Source of the DNA: Pseudomonadota bacterium
Lineage (GTDB): Bacteria > Pseudomonadota > Alphaproteobacteria > Sphingomonadales > Sphingomonadaceae
Direction: 5' to 3'
Length of the DNA stretch: 7,495 nucleotides
NCBI GenBank assembly: GCA_947474905.1
Contig: CANJKQ010000034.1
Location: 1 to 7,495 of the forward strand
Below the pieces are notes generated by a model. It was not told where the DNA came from. It saw only the letters and a program-made list of their open reading frames with translations, and did not search any database. Within the stretch, counting starts at the first letter, position 1; each line of letters opens with the position of its first letter. The position numbers were made by a program, and so were the translations under genes. Of the stretch, positions 1-7,137 are shown in pieces.

Positions 1-1
1 C

Positions 2-742
2 GATCAGAAGGAGCTGATCGCCACGGCGCAAGCCGATTACGATAATGCCAAGGAAGTTGCTGCGCGCGGATACATCAGCAAGCGCGACATGGACCAGCGC
101 CAGGCAACAATCCTGACCCGGCGCCAACAGCTTGCCCAGCTGCAGCAGGCAATCTCGGACAAGCGCACCGAGATCGCGCAGGCGCAGCGGTCCATCGCCG
201 CATCGGCAATCGCTGCACGCGCGCAGGCCGCGAATACGCAATCAAGCCGCGACGCTGTGCTACAACAGCAAGCGCAGGCCGATCTGGCACGTGGTTATTC
301 GCTGACCTCGCCTGTCGACGGCGTCGTGACCGCGCTCACCGCCAAGCTTGGTCAGCCTGTCACTGCCGAACAACAATTGATGTTGATCGTGCCCGCACGG
401 GCGCAACCGCGCGTTGAGCTTTATGTACCGACAGCGGCGGCCGGCTTCTTGGCGCCTGGGCAGGAGGTGCGATTGTCGGTTGACGCCTTCCCTTACCAGA
501 AGTTCGGCACCATCGCCGCACAGATTGTCAGCGTATCGAATGCCGCAATTGCCAAGCAAAGTCAGAACGGCCCAGTTCCAGTGTATCTGGTCGTCGCCAA
601 GATGGTGAACCCTTGGGTCATGGCCTTTGGTCGCAAGCAGCCGCTCTTGCCCGGCATGACCTTGTCGGCGCGGATCATCACCGAAAAGCGCAGTCTGATC
701 GAGTGGCTCTTCGAGCCGCTGTTCGCGGTGCGACAGCGGTGA
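2..742 (+). CDS. HlyD/CvaA-type periplasmic adaptor of a type I bacteriocin exporter, 5' truncated by window edge
   Basis: This is the C-terminal 246 residues of a membrane-fusion (adaptor) protein; the frame is open to the left edge from base 2, so the cytoplasmic tail, membrane helix and first half of the hairpin lie outside. Visible in order: a Gln/Ala/Arg-rich heptad-like stretch of about 90 residues (coiled-coil hairpin); a barrel-sandwich (lipoyl-like) half with SPVDGVV and GQPV (about nt 308-365); and a beta-barrel domain with the family pattern VELYVP, GFLAPGQEV and VDAFPYQKFGTI (about nt 413-515). The C-terminal LLPGMTLSARI is also typical of HlyD/CvaA proteins. Such adaptors join an inner-membrane ABC exporter to TolC in the periplasm. 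The stop codon overlaps the next gene's start, so the two are very likely translationally coupled partners. The internal ATG at 89 is not the true start. Confidence 0.93.
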   Translation, partial: DQKELIATAQADYDNAKEVAARGYISKRDMDQRQATILTRRQQLAQLQQAISDKRTEIAQAQRSIAASAIAARAQAANTQSSRDAVLQQQAQADLARGYSLTSPVDGVVTALTAKLGQPVTAEQQLMLIVPARAQPRVELYVPTAAAGFLAPGQEVRLSVDAFPYQKFGTIAAQIVSVSNAAIAKQSQNGPVPVYLVVAKMVNPWVMAFGRKQPLLPGMTLSARIITEKRSLIEWLFEPLFAVRQR

Positions 743-2859
743 GGGAGGCGCTCAACCTGGGCATGTGGCGGCGCCAGCGCGTCCGCCTTATTCGACAGAC
801 CGAAGTCGCGGAATGCGGCCTCGCTTCGCTTGCCATGGTCGCCAACTATCACGGTTACGATACCGATCTCGGCACGCTGCGTCGGCGATTCCAACCGTCG
901 CTGCGTGGCGCGGCGTTAAAGGCCCTGATCGGCATCGCCGATCAGATCGGCCTCACTCCGCGCGCGGTCAAGCTGCCACTCGACAAACTCGCCGACTTGC
1001 ACGTTCCGGCCATCCTGCACTGGGACATGAACCATTATGTCGTCCTGGAGCGCGTTGCCGGCGGCAAGGCACTGATCCACAATCCGGAAGGCACCTCCCG
1101 CTGGATGTCGTTGGCAGACGTGTCGCCGCATTTCACCGGCGTCGCGCTTGAGCTGCGGCCCGCCGATGACTTTCAGCCGTCGGGCCAGCGCGAACGGCTG
1201 AAGCTCTCGCAGCTCTGGCACAAGATAACCGGGCTGAAGCGCGCGATCCTCCAGACCGTGGTGCTGAGCCTTGTGCTCGAGGCCTTTGTCCTTGCTTCCC
1301 CTTATTATATGCAGGTCGCACTGGACGACGCGCTGCCGGCGCTCGATCGCGATTTGCTGACCGTGCTGGCGCTCGGCTTCGGACTGTTCACCATCATCAA
1401 TGCAGGTGCATCGCTCCTGCGCTCGTTCGTGCTGTTATCGGCGGGGACCGCGCTAGGCTACGGGATCGCCAGCAACGTCGCGCGCCGCCTGTTCAGGCTA
1501 CCGGTATCGTGGTTCGAAAAGCGGCACATCGGCGACGTGCTGTCGCGATTCCAGTCGGTCGCGCCGATCCAGCAATTCATGACCCAGGGCGCACTGAGCG
1601 CGATCATCGACGGAACGCTGGCGATCTTCACGCTGGCGCTGATGTTCTTCTACAGCTCGGAACTGACGCTGGTCGCGCTGACCGCCTTTGCCTTTTATGG
1701 CGCGGCGCGCGCGCTGTCCTTCTCCGCCCAGCGCGGCGCCCAAGAAGAAGTGATCGTCGCCAGCGGCAAGGAACAATCGGCGATGATCGAGTCGCTGCGC
1801 GGCATTGTTACCCTGCGCCTGTTCAACCGTGAAACCTCACGCCACGCGCTGTGGCTGAGCCGTCTCACTGACTCGGTCAATGCGAGCGTGGGGCTGGCAC
1901 GCATCAATATCTGGCAATCGAGTGCGAACACGCTGATCTTCGGGCTGGAGACGATTGTCTCGACTTGGCTCGCCGTCCGCTTCGTCATCGGCGGCGGGTT
2001 CAGCGTCGGCATGGTGTTCGCGTTCATGGCGTATAAGAGCCAGTTCCTGCAGCGCGCGGCATCGCTGATCGACCAATCGATCGCGTTCCGGATGCTGGGC
2101 CTTCACTTGGAGCGGCTGTCGGACATCGCGCTCGCCGATCAGGACAGCAGTGTGGCCGAACACGCGCTGCCGCGCTCAGTTCTCAAAGGGCGTATTGAGC
2201 TCCGCAACGTCAGCTACCGCTACAGCCCGACCGATCCTTGCGTCCTGAGGGGCGTCAACCTCGTGGTCCAGCCCGGCGACCATATCGCCATCACCGGTCC
2301 TTCCGGCGGCGGGAAATCGACTTTGGTCAAAATACTGCTCGGGCTGGTTGAGCCGGACGAGGGTGAGGTGCTGATCGACGGCACACCGCTCGCCAAGTTC
2401 GGCTATCGCAACTATCGCGACCAGGTCGCGGCGGTTTTACAGGACGACAGTGTCTTTGCCGGATCACTGGCCGACAACATTGCGCTGTTCGACGAGGCGC
2501 CCGACATGGTGCGCATTATCGAGGCGGCTCAGGCAGCTGCGCTACATGACGACATCGCCCAGATGCCGATGGGCTATGATACGCTCGTCGGTGATATGGG
2601 ATCGTCACTTTCGGGCGGGCAAAAACAGCGATTGCTTCTCGCGCGCGCCCTTTACCGCAAGCCAACCGTCCTCGTCGTCGACGAAGGCACATCTCAACTA
2701 GATGCCCATAAAGAGCGCTTGATCAACAGTTCGATATCCAACCTGGGCATCACTCGAGTGATCGTCGCGCACAGAACTGAAACCATCGCATCCGCTCGCG
2801 CCGTATATCACCTACGCGCAGGGTGCCTGACGAATCTGCTGTCAGAATTGGTCGCATAA
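739..2859 (+). CDS. Peptidase-containing ABC exporter (C39 domain, CvaB-like) for a double-glycine peptide
   Basis: This inner-membrane ATP-driven exporter would cleave the leader from a double-glycine precursor and export the core. The chosen start is GTG 739, in a 4-bp GTGA overlap with the adaptor stop (706 aa). ATG 763 (698 aa) is the alternative and places the catalytic Cys at 18, near its usual position. Numbering from GTG: an N-terminal C39 peptidase with oxyanion Gln20 and nucleophile Cys26 in QTEVAECGLASLAM, and His99 in NHYVVL; the third triad position, normally Asp before Pro, is Asn115 (HNPEG). A six-helix membrane domain spans about 168-435. The nucleotide-binding domain has Walker A GPSGGGKST (520-528), Q-loop Gln568, signature LSGGQ (624-628), Walker B VLVVDE (644-649), D-loop SQLD and H-loop His678. 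All ATPase motifs are intact. The length matches CvaB/ComA-type transporters. The only double-glycine substrate visible is the gene at 3076. Confidence 0.95.
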   Translation: MREALNLGMWRRQRVRLIRQTEVAECGLASLAMVANYHGYDTDLGTLRRRFQPSLRGAALKALIGIADQIGLTPRAVKLPLDKLADLHVPAILHWDMNHYVVLERVAGGKALIHNPEGTSRWMSLADVSPHFTGVALELRPADDFQPSGQRERLKLSQLWHKITGLKRAILQTVVLSLVLEAFVLASPYYMQVALDDALPALDRDLLTVLALGFGLFTIINAGASLLRSFVLLSAGTALGYGIASNVARRLFRLPVSWFEKRHIGDVLSRFQSVAPIQQFMTQGALSAIIDGTLAIFTLALMFFYSSELTLVALTAFAFYGAARALSFSAQRGAQEEVIVASGKEQSAMIESLRGIVTLRLFNRETSRHALWLSRLTDSVNASVGLARINIWQSSANTLIFGLETIVSTWLAVRFVIGGGFSVGMVFAFMAYKSQFLQRAASLIDQSIAFRMLGLHLERLSDIALADQDSSVAEHALPRSVLKGRIELRNVSYRYSPTDPCVLRGVNLVVQPGDHIAITGPSGGGKSTLVKILLGLVEPDEGEVLIDGTPLAKFGYRNYRDQVAAVLQDDSVFAGSLADNIALFDEAPDMVRIIEAAQAAALHDDIAQMPMGYDTLVGDMGSSLSGGQKQRLLLARALYRKPTVLVVDEGTSQLDAHKERLINSSISNLGITRVIVAHRTETIASARAVYHLRAGCLTNLLSELVA

Positions 2860-3075
2860 TGGGAGATGCTCTCGCGCCATATCATCAGAAATAAACCCCA
2901 ATAAAAAAGTAACGATTCTCGTGAGCGATCCGTTTGCGACAAGGTATGTTCATTTCATAAATATCAAGACGAGATATAAATATTGTTTGAATTGATGAAC
3001 TTACCTTGACTCTTCGGAATTAATACGCCAACTTTGTGCTGCCACGAAGCCAGTGGCTAAAAGAAAGGCAATACC
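2860..3075 (+). promoter_or_regulatory. AT-rich intergenic region, probable promoter/leader of the bacteriocin gene
   Basis: This 216-bp gap holds no credible gene and is visibly richer in A/T than the flanking exporter gene. Two promoter-like arrangements can be seen, neither strong. TATAAA (2975-2980) lies 16 bp after TTTCAT (2953-2958). TTGACT (3006-3011) has only a poor -10 match at a suitable distance (AACTTT, 3030-3035). Just upstream of the ribosome-binding site is an 11-base palindrome, AGCCAGTGGCT (3048-3058), overlapping an inverted repeat GCCAC (3041-3045) / GTGGC (3053-3057); it could be an operator or a small 5'-UTR hairpin. The size and composition suggest that the precursor is transcribed separately from the exporter, as toxin genes often are. 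No convincing terminator for the exporter operon is seen. Confidence 0.4.
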
Positions 3076-3279
3076 ATGCAGATTACTGATCTTGCCAATG
3101 ACGAAATCGATATGATCGATGGTGGTATCTATTCGGCACGACTTGCACTGGTCGGACTTGCCGCAGCAATAATCGGCGGCGGACTTACGGTCGCTGGGCT
3201 TGGAACGCCCATCTCGATCGGCGGGGCGGCCCTCGCAGCCGAAGGCGCGGCAGCGATTGGGGTTGGACTTGCTGGCTGA
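3076..3279 (+). CDS. Double-glycine bacteriocin/microcin-like precursor with glycine-zipper core
   Basis: This 67-residue precursor is predicted to be a secreted antibacterial or cell-surface peptide. Residues 1-17 form a classic double-glycine leader: relative to the cut after Gly17 there is Leu at -12, Glu at -8, Ile at -7, Ile at -4 and Gly at -2 and -1, matching what C39 peptidases recognise. The 50-residue core (Ile18 to Gly67) is almost entirely Gly, Ala, Leu, Ile and Val, has no Cys, and carries one Arg (22) and one Glu (56). Small residues recur every fourth position: G27-A31-G35 and G50-A54-A58-G62-A66, a glycine-zipper pattern suited to helix packing or self-association in membranes. 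The start ATG has a good ribosome-binding site, AAAGG at 3064-3068, 7 nt upstream. It sits 216 bp after a peptidase-containing exporter and 31 bp before a membrane protein. Killing activity and target are inferred, not shown. Confidence 0.88.
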   Translation: MQITDLANDEIDMIDGGIYSARLALVGLAAAIIGGGLTVAGLGTPISIGGAALAAEGAAAIGVGLAG

Positions 3280-3310
3280 TTAGAGTCGAAGTAAGAAAGG
3301 TCGGTGGGGC

Positions 3311-3904
3311 ATGGCGTTCTTCCAAGGAAGTAACTCAAGTTACCTGTCGTTGAGCCTGCGCCCCACTGACGGCCGCCGCGCCGTAGTGTTCCGACTGTCC
3401 CGGTCAAAAATCGAACTAGCACAAAAGTTTCTGCCCGCGGCACTCGTAATTGCATCATGCGGGCTTTTGGGGATAGGCTTACTAGGCCTGCTACCTCAGC
3501 TTGGCGTCAAAATTGACGACAAGGTTCGAACGATCGGCATCCTGGCACTGGCAGGTTTTTCTGGAGCGACCGCCTTTGCGGAAATAATGTTCTTCCTGCG
3601 TATCAGAGCCGGCAACGACAGGCTGTCCGATACTGAATTAAAGGCGATGCCACCGCCGAGGCTATTCCGTAGGCTCTCGCTCCTTGCTTACGTATCTTTC
3701 CTAATGGCGCTAAGCGCCCCCTTTTTGGGCCTTGGGGCACTCCCGGGCGGTCTGACTGACTTCAGTTCAGAGTTGTTTGTCAGTGATCGGCTTTCATTCT
3801 TTCTCATTATGCAGGTCGTCATTTTCGGCATGTTGCTATCAGCAGTGCTGCTATGGAGAATTTACCTGATTGCCGTTTGGAAGCCTGAGAGGGGCAATAA
3901 TTAG
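3311..3904 (+). CDS. Four-helix membrane protein, candidate bacteriocin immunity protein
   Basis: I do not recognise a named family for this 197-residue protein. It has a polar N-terminal stretch of about 38 residues rich in Ser and Arg, then four hydrophobic segments at about 41-63, 74-97, 122-144 and 162-189. The loop between helices 2 and 3 (about 98-120) is basic and contains a PPP motif; the loop between 3 and 4 is acidic. There is no signal peptide, enzyme motif or metal-binding pattern. The gene begins 31 bp after the precursor stop, with AAGAAAGG at 3293-3300, 10 nt before ATG, so it is almost certainly cotranscribed with the toxin gene. Position immediately downstream and a polytopic inner-membrane form are typical of immunity proteins for membrane-active bacteriocins, and that is the inferred role. 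A processing or maturation accessory remains possible. Confidence 0.75.
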   Translation: MAFFQGSNSSYLSLSLRPTDGRRAVVFRLSRSKIELAQKFLPAALVIASCGLLGIGLLGLLPQLGVKIDDKVRTIGILALAGFSGATAFAEIMFFLRIRAGNDRLSDTELKAMPPPRLFRRLSLLAYVSFLMALSAPFLGLGALPGGLTDFSSELFVSDRLSFFLIMQVVIFGMLLSAVLLWRIYLIAVWKPERGNN

Positions 3905-3982
3905 CATCGGCATTTCTGATACTGCCGTGTCGGCTGTCTGGATGAAATATTTAATAATGCTATTATTATTTAGGGTAGTTTT
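3905..3982 (+). other. Short AT-rich spacer with an AT-only hairpin
   Basis: The 78-bp gap contains a perfect 7-bp inverted repeat, TAATAAT (3952-3958) / ATTATTA (3962-3968), with a 3-nt loop, followed by a few T residues. The stem is pure A/T and so weak as an RNA terminator, but the segment could serve as a promoter or a binding site. A weak CGGCA (3908-3912) / TGCCG (3923-3927) stem also occurs just after the stop codon, without a T-run. AGGG at 3972-3975 is the probable ribosome-binding site of the next gene. Confidence 0.3.
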
Positions 3983-4186
3983 GTGAATACATCGAAAATT
4001 GGATGCATTATCAAATATCTTCCGATCCGACCTTATTTGAGACTATTATCTGTACTGTCGGCATTGTTCTTGATTTGTCATGCACTGTCGAATGGTCAAT
4101 ATCTTAGAGTCGCAGAAATTCTTTGTGGCATCACCTGGATTTTGACAGCATTCACTAGAATTCGATACAAGAGACTCGAGCACTAA
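3983..4186 (+). CDS. Small two-helix membrane protein of unknown function
   Basis: This is an unrecognised 67-residue protein starting at GTG, supported by AGGG at 3972-3975, 7 nt upstream. It is basic at both ends and has two hydrophobic segments at about 17-35 and 41-60, separated by a short polar turn (SNGQY). Cys occurs at 8, 32 and 48. It has no double-glycine leader, so it is unlikely to be a second exported precursor. Its coding sequence is clearly richer in A/T than the exporter and peptidase genes, which suggests a separate, acquired origin. The gap to the preceding gene is 78 bp and to the next 54 bp, all on the same strand. It could be an accessory immunity peptide, like many small membrane proteins in bacteriocin loci; an inner-membrane protein unrelated to the bacteriocin, or a non-gene, cannot be excluded. 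Confidence 0.55.
   Translation: MNTSKIGCIIKYLPIRPYLRLLSVLSALFLICHALSNGQYLRVAEILCGITWILTAFTRIRYKRLEH
4142..4169 (+). promoter_or_regulatory. Candidate sigma-70-type promoter for the M16 peptidase gene
   Basis: A perfect -35 hexamer TTGACA (4142-4147) is followed after 16 bp by GATACA (4164-4169), which keeps the central ATA of the -10 consensus. It lies in the 3' end of the small membrane protein gene, about 70 bp before the peptidase start, so the peptidase could be expressed independently of the bacteriocin genes. This is seen by eye only. Confidence 0.35.
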
Positions 4187-4240
4187 ATAAACCTTTTGCG
4201 ATTGGCAATTTAACGGTAAACCTCAGAAAGTAGAGTGGGT

Positions 4241-7114
4241 ATGCACAGCATTCGGAGAATGAGACATTTAGGTATAACTACTGCTGCTATTGCGCTCATT
4301 TTTTCCCATTCCGCGATTTCTCTGGCCGCGGTTGGCCAGTCCCCGATTGCCTCAGCCGGTTCTGCGTTAAAGCTGGCGTGGGCCATCCCAAGCTCTTCCC
4401 TCCCTGCCGACCCGGACGTAATTTTCGGAACACTATCCAACGGCATGCGCTACGCGATCCAGCGCCACGAGACCCCCAAGGGCGAAGTCTCGATCAGATT
4501 CAGTGTCCGGGGCGGGGCAAAAGACGAAACCGATGCCGAGCGCGGCGCCGCTCATTTCGTCGAACACATGGCGTTCAATGGGTCGCGAAACATTCCCGAA
4601 GGTCAATTGGTGCCGATGCTCGAGCGCCTCGGCTTGTCCTTTGGTCGGGATACCAATGCCGAGACGGCGTTCGACCATACGACCTACAAGCTAGATCTGC
4701 CTAATTCGAAGCCGGACACGCTGGACGCCGGCTTCCTGATCATGCGGGAAATCGCCAGCCGTCTCACCATCGCGCCCGATGCGGTCGATCGCGAGCGCGG
4801 CGTCATCATTTCAGAGGCCAGCCTTCGTAACGACGCGAATCGGCGGCGCCTCGAGAACGTGCTGACGACAGAGCTTCCCGGAAACCGGCTCGCGCTGGCG
4901 GTCCGCGCCGACCCCGATCAGATCCGGAAGATTTCCGCTGAGAGTCTGCGCGCCTTCTACGAAGCCTATTATCGACCGGACCAGGCGACGTTGGTCATCG
5001 TCGGCGATGTGGATCCCGTGAGCCTCGAGAAGAAGATCGCTTCGGTCTTCGGCGACTGGAAGCCCGTGGGCACTGCGGGAACCGATTATCGGGGGCCGGT
5101 CAAGGAGCTGTTGGCGCCCGCGATCGGGAGCTTTGTCGATCCGGCGATCCCCGATATCGTGGTGTTCGAGCGCGCGCGTGCCTACACGCCGCCGGCGAAC
5201 ACCGTTGAGGAAGAACGACAGAAGCTGCTGGAGACGATCGCCGGAACTGTGCTTGCCAACCGGTTCCAGCCGATAGCGCTTGCCAAGGAGGGCGCTGTCC
5301 AGGGTGCTCAGTTCGAACGGCAGGACTTGGCCCGCAACGCAGCCCTTTACGGCCTGTATGTCATCGCCAAGGACGGCCGTTGGCAGGATGCATTGGCGAA
5401 CGGCGAGCAGGAACTCCGCCGCGCTTATCAATATGGCTTCACGGCCACGGAGATTGATGAGGTCAAGGCAAACATCCTGTCGGCGATAACCAATGCGGCA
5501 GCGCAAAAGGACGGCCGCAAAAATAGCGCGATCGCTGAAAATCTCATCGCCCAATCACTTGAAAACGCCGTACCCACGTCCCCCGAGTTCGACCTCGCTT
5601 TCTACAAGGCGATTGAGTCATCCATCACCGCGGACAGCGTGACCGCTGCCTTCAAGGCGGCGTGGCAGGGTAAGCCGACGTTGATCCATGTCTCGGCCAA
5701 AACCCCGATCGATCACCCCGAGGCGACCATTGCGGCTCTGGTTAAGAAGAGTGAGCAGGTGGCGGTGGCCGCGCCGGCGCAGGCCGCCGCCCGTGCCTTC
5801 GCCTATGACAATTTTGGGCCGGCCGGTAAGGTCGTCTTCGACAAAACCATCAGCGATCTCGGTATTCGAACGGTGCGGTTCGCTAATGGCCTGGAACTTA
5901 ATCTCAAGCGAACAACCTGGGAGCCCGATAAGCTGTCGTTCGCGATGGATGTCGGCCCGGGGGCGTCAGCCTTTCCGGCAAGCGACGCCGGTCTTCCGAT
6001 CATGGTCGGCATTTTGCTGCCCCAGGACGGACTGAAGGCCCATGACGCGACCGAGTTGCGCCGACTGTTGGCTGGCCATCAAGTGTCGCTCGGCATCAAC
6101 GCGACACCCGATGCATTGTCGGCATCCGGCAGTGTCGCCACCGGCGATCTCGAACTTCAGCTGAAGCTGCTTGCCGCCCGGTTGAGCGCGACCGGATTTC
6201 GTGCCGAAACCGCCGCGCAATGGGGGCCCTTGTCGCAGACGATCGGCAAGGCCCTGTCGGCGCAGCCTACCCAGATCTGGCAGCTCGCGCAGAATTACGT
6301 TCTGGCGGGCGGAGACGGCCGGCTGGGGTTGCCCGCGCCTGGCGCGCTCGCTGGTCTTTCCTTTGATCGATTGAAGGAAGCGGTTGCGCCCCAACTCGCC
6401 AGCGGTCCGGTCTCTCTTGCCCTGGTCGGCGACTTCGATGAGGATGCCGCCATTGCGGCGGTAGCCAAGACGCTCGGCGCTCTGCCGAAGCGGGACGCGC
6501 GTCAGCATGCCAAACAGGCCGGTTCACCGCTTGCGTTCAAGGCGCGGGGAACCACGACGCTGACCCATACAGGGCAATCCGATCAAGGCGTGATATCGGT
6601 CAGCTGGTCGACCACCGACGATCACGACTTGAAAGACACGCTGACCCGCGACCTCCTCGCGCAGGTGATGAACATTAAGGCTATCGAACTGGTCCGGGAG
6701 AAGCTCGGCGCTACCTATAGCCCCCAGGGTCTGTCTTATGATCAGTCAACCTATGACGGTTATGGCCACATCACGCTCATCGCGACAGCAAAGCCAGCGG
6801 ACATGGATCTGATTGACGCCGCTTTCCGCCAGATCGCCGCCGATGTGCGCGACAAGCCCATTGAAGCTGATCTCCTCGCCCGGGCACGTGAACCCATCCT
6901 GTCGAGCTATTCTCGCGCCGATACCCAGAACAGTGCCTGGGTTGGCACGGTCAACGCCGCACAGAGCTGGCCCGAACGGCTTGACCGTCGTCGTCAGCGC
7001 ACCGCCATTTTGAAGTCGATAACGCCACAGGATATCCAAAAGGCCGCATCGCATTACCTGGCTACAGACAAGAGCGCGATTATTAGAGTGGTTCCAACCC
7101 AAAGCGGAAAGTGA
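4241..7114 (+). CDS. Exported M16-family zinc metallopeptidase (PqqL/FusC-like, two-unit insulinase fold)
   Basis: A 957-residue protein numbered from ATG 4241. That start is preferred because AGAAAG (4225-4230) lies 10 nt upstream; GTG 4235 would add two residues but leaves only 4 nt. An N-terminal signal peptide is visible: several Arg and His residues, a hydrophobic stretch from about 11, and likely cleavage after Ala-Ala near 29-30. The active N-terminal M16 unit has the inverted zinc motif HFVEH (His105, catalytic Glu108, His109); Glu192 in IISEASLR is the likely third ligand, with Glu185 the supporting acid. The second unit (from about 540) repeats the NGLELNLKR start but lacks HxxEH, as is usual, and keeps the substrate-side Arg819/Tyr826 pair in REKLGATY. 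Length and layout match periplasmic PqqL/FusC-type peptidases, which enclose and degrade peptides or small proteins. A link to the bacteriocin (clearing misdirected or internalised peptide) is inference; the substrate is unknown. Confidence 0.93.
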   Translation: MHSIRRMRHLGITTAAIALIFSHSAISLAAVGQSPIASAGSALKLAWAIPSSSLPADPDVIFGTLSNGMRYAIQRHETPKGEVSIRFSVRGGAKDETDAERGAAHFVEHMAFNGSRNIPEGQLVPMLERLGLSFGRDTNAETAFDHTTYKLDLPNSKPDTLDAGFLIMREIASRLTIAPDAVDRERGVIISEASLRNDANRRRLENVLTTELPGNRLALAVRADPDQIRKISAESLRAFYEAYYRPDQATLVIVGDVDPVSLEKKIASVFGDWKPVGTAGTDYRGPVKELLAPAIGSFVDPAIPDIVVFERARAYTPPANTVEEERQKLLETIAGTVLANRFQPIALAKEGAVQGAQFERQDLARNAALYGLYVIAKDGRWQDALANGEQELRRAYQYGFTATEIDEVKANILSAITNAAAQKDGRKNSAIAENLIAQSLENAVPTSPEFDLAFYKAIESSITADSVTAAFKAAWQGKPTLIHVSAKTPIDHPEATIAALVKKSEQVAVAAPAQAAARAFAYDNFGPAGKVVFDKTISDLGIRTVRFANGLELNLKRTTWEPDKLSFAMDVGPGASAFPASDAGLPIMVGILLPQDGLKAHDATELRRLLAGHQVSLGINATPDALSASGSVATGDLELQLKLLAARLSATGFRAETAAQWGPLSQTIGKALSAQPTQIWQLAQNYVLAGGDGRLGLPAPGALAGLSFDRLKEAVAPQLASGPVSLALVGDFDEDAAIAAVAKTLGALPKRDARQHAKQAGSPLAFKARGTTTLTHTGQSDQGVISVSWSTTDDHDLKDTLTRDLLAQVMNIKAIELVREKLGATYSPQGLSYDQSTYDGYGHITLIATAKPADMDLIDAAFRQIAADVRDKPIEADLLARAREPILSSYSRADTQNSAWVGTVNAAQSWPERLDRRRQRTAILKSITPQDIQKAASHYLATDKSAIIRVVPTQSGK

Positions 7115-7137
7115 CGTTCTCATAATGAAGCTTGGTG

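Noticed and set aside
613..738. Upstream extension of the exporter reading frame to ATG 613 (748 aa)
   Set aside because: It would overlap the adaptor gene by 130 bp, and the added 42 residues match no C39 exporter start. GTG 739 in the GTGA overlap, or ATG 763, places the catalytic Cys at the normal distance from the N-terminus.
2859..2894. 11-codon ORF starting in the TAATG overlap with the exporter stop
   Set aside because: It is too short, and has no double-glycine leader, ribosome-binding site or other support.
3129..3458. 109-codon minus-strand frame across the precursor and immunity gene starts
   Set aside because: It runs antisense across two adjacent plus-strand genes that have good ribosome-binding sites, and its Pro/Ala/Ser-rich product mirrors the Gly/Ala-rich precursor.
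3983..4186. The small two-helix protein as a second exported bacteriocin precursor
   Set aside because: It has no Gly-Gly leader or Leu/Glu/Ile spacing, and its N-terminus is basic rather than acidic as in the true precursor.
4811..5554. 247-codon open frame on the minus strand inside the M16 gene
   Set aside because: It lies wholly antisense to a well-supported gene, has a low-complexity Arg-rich product without recognisable motifs, and is the kind of shadow frame expected in high-GC DNA.
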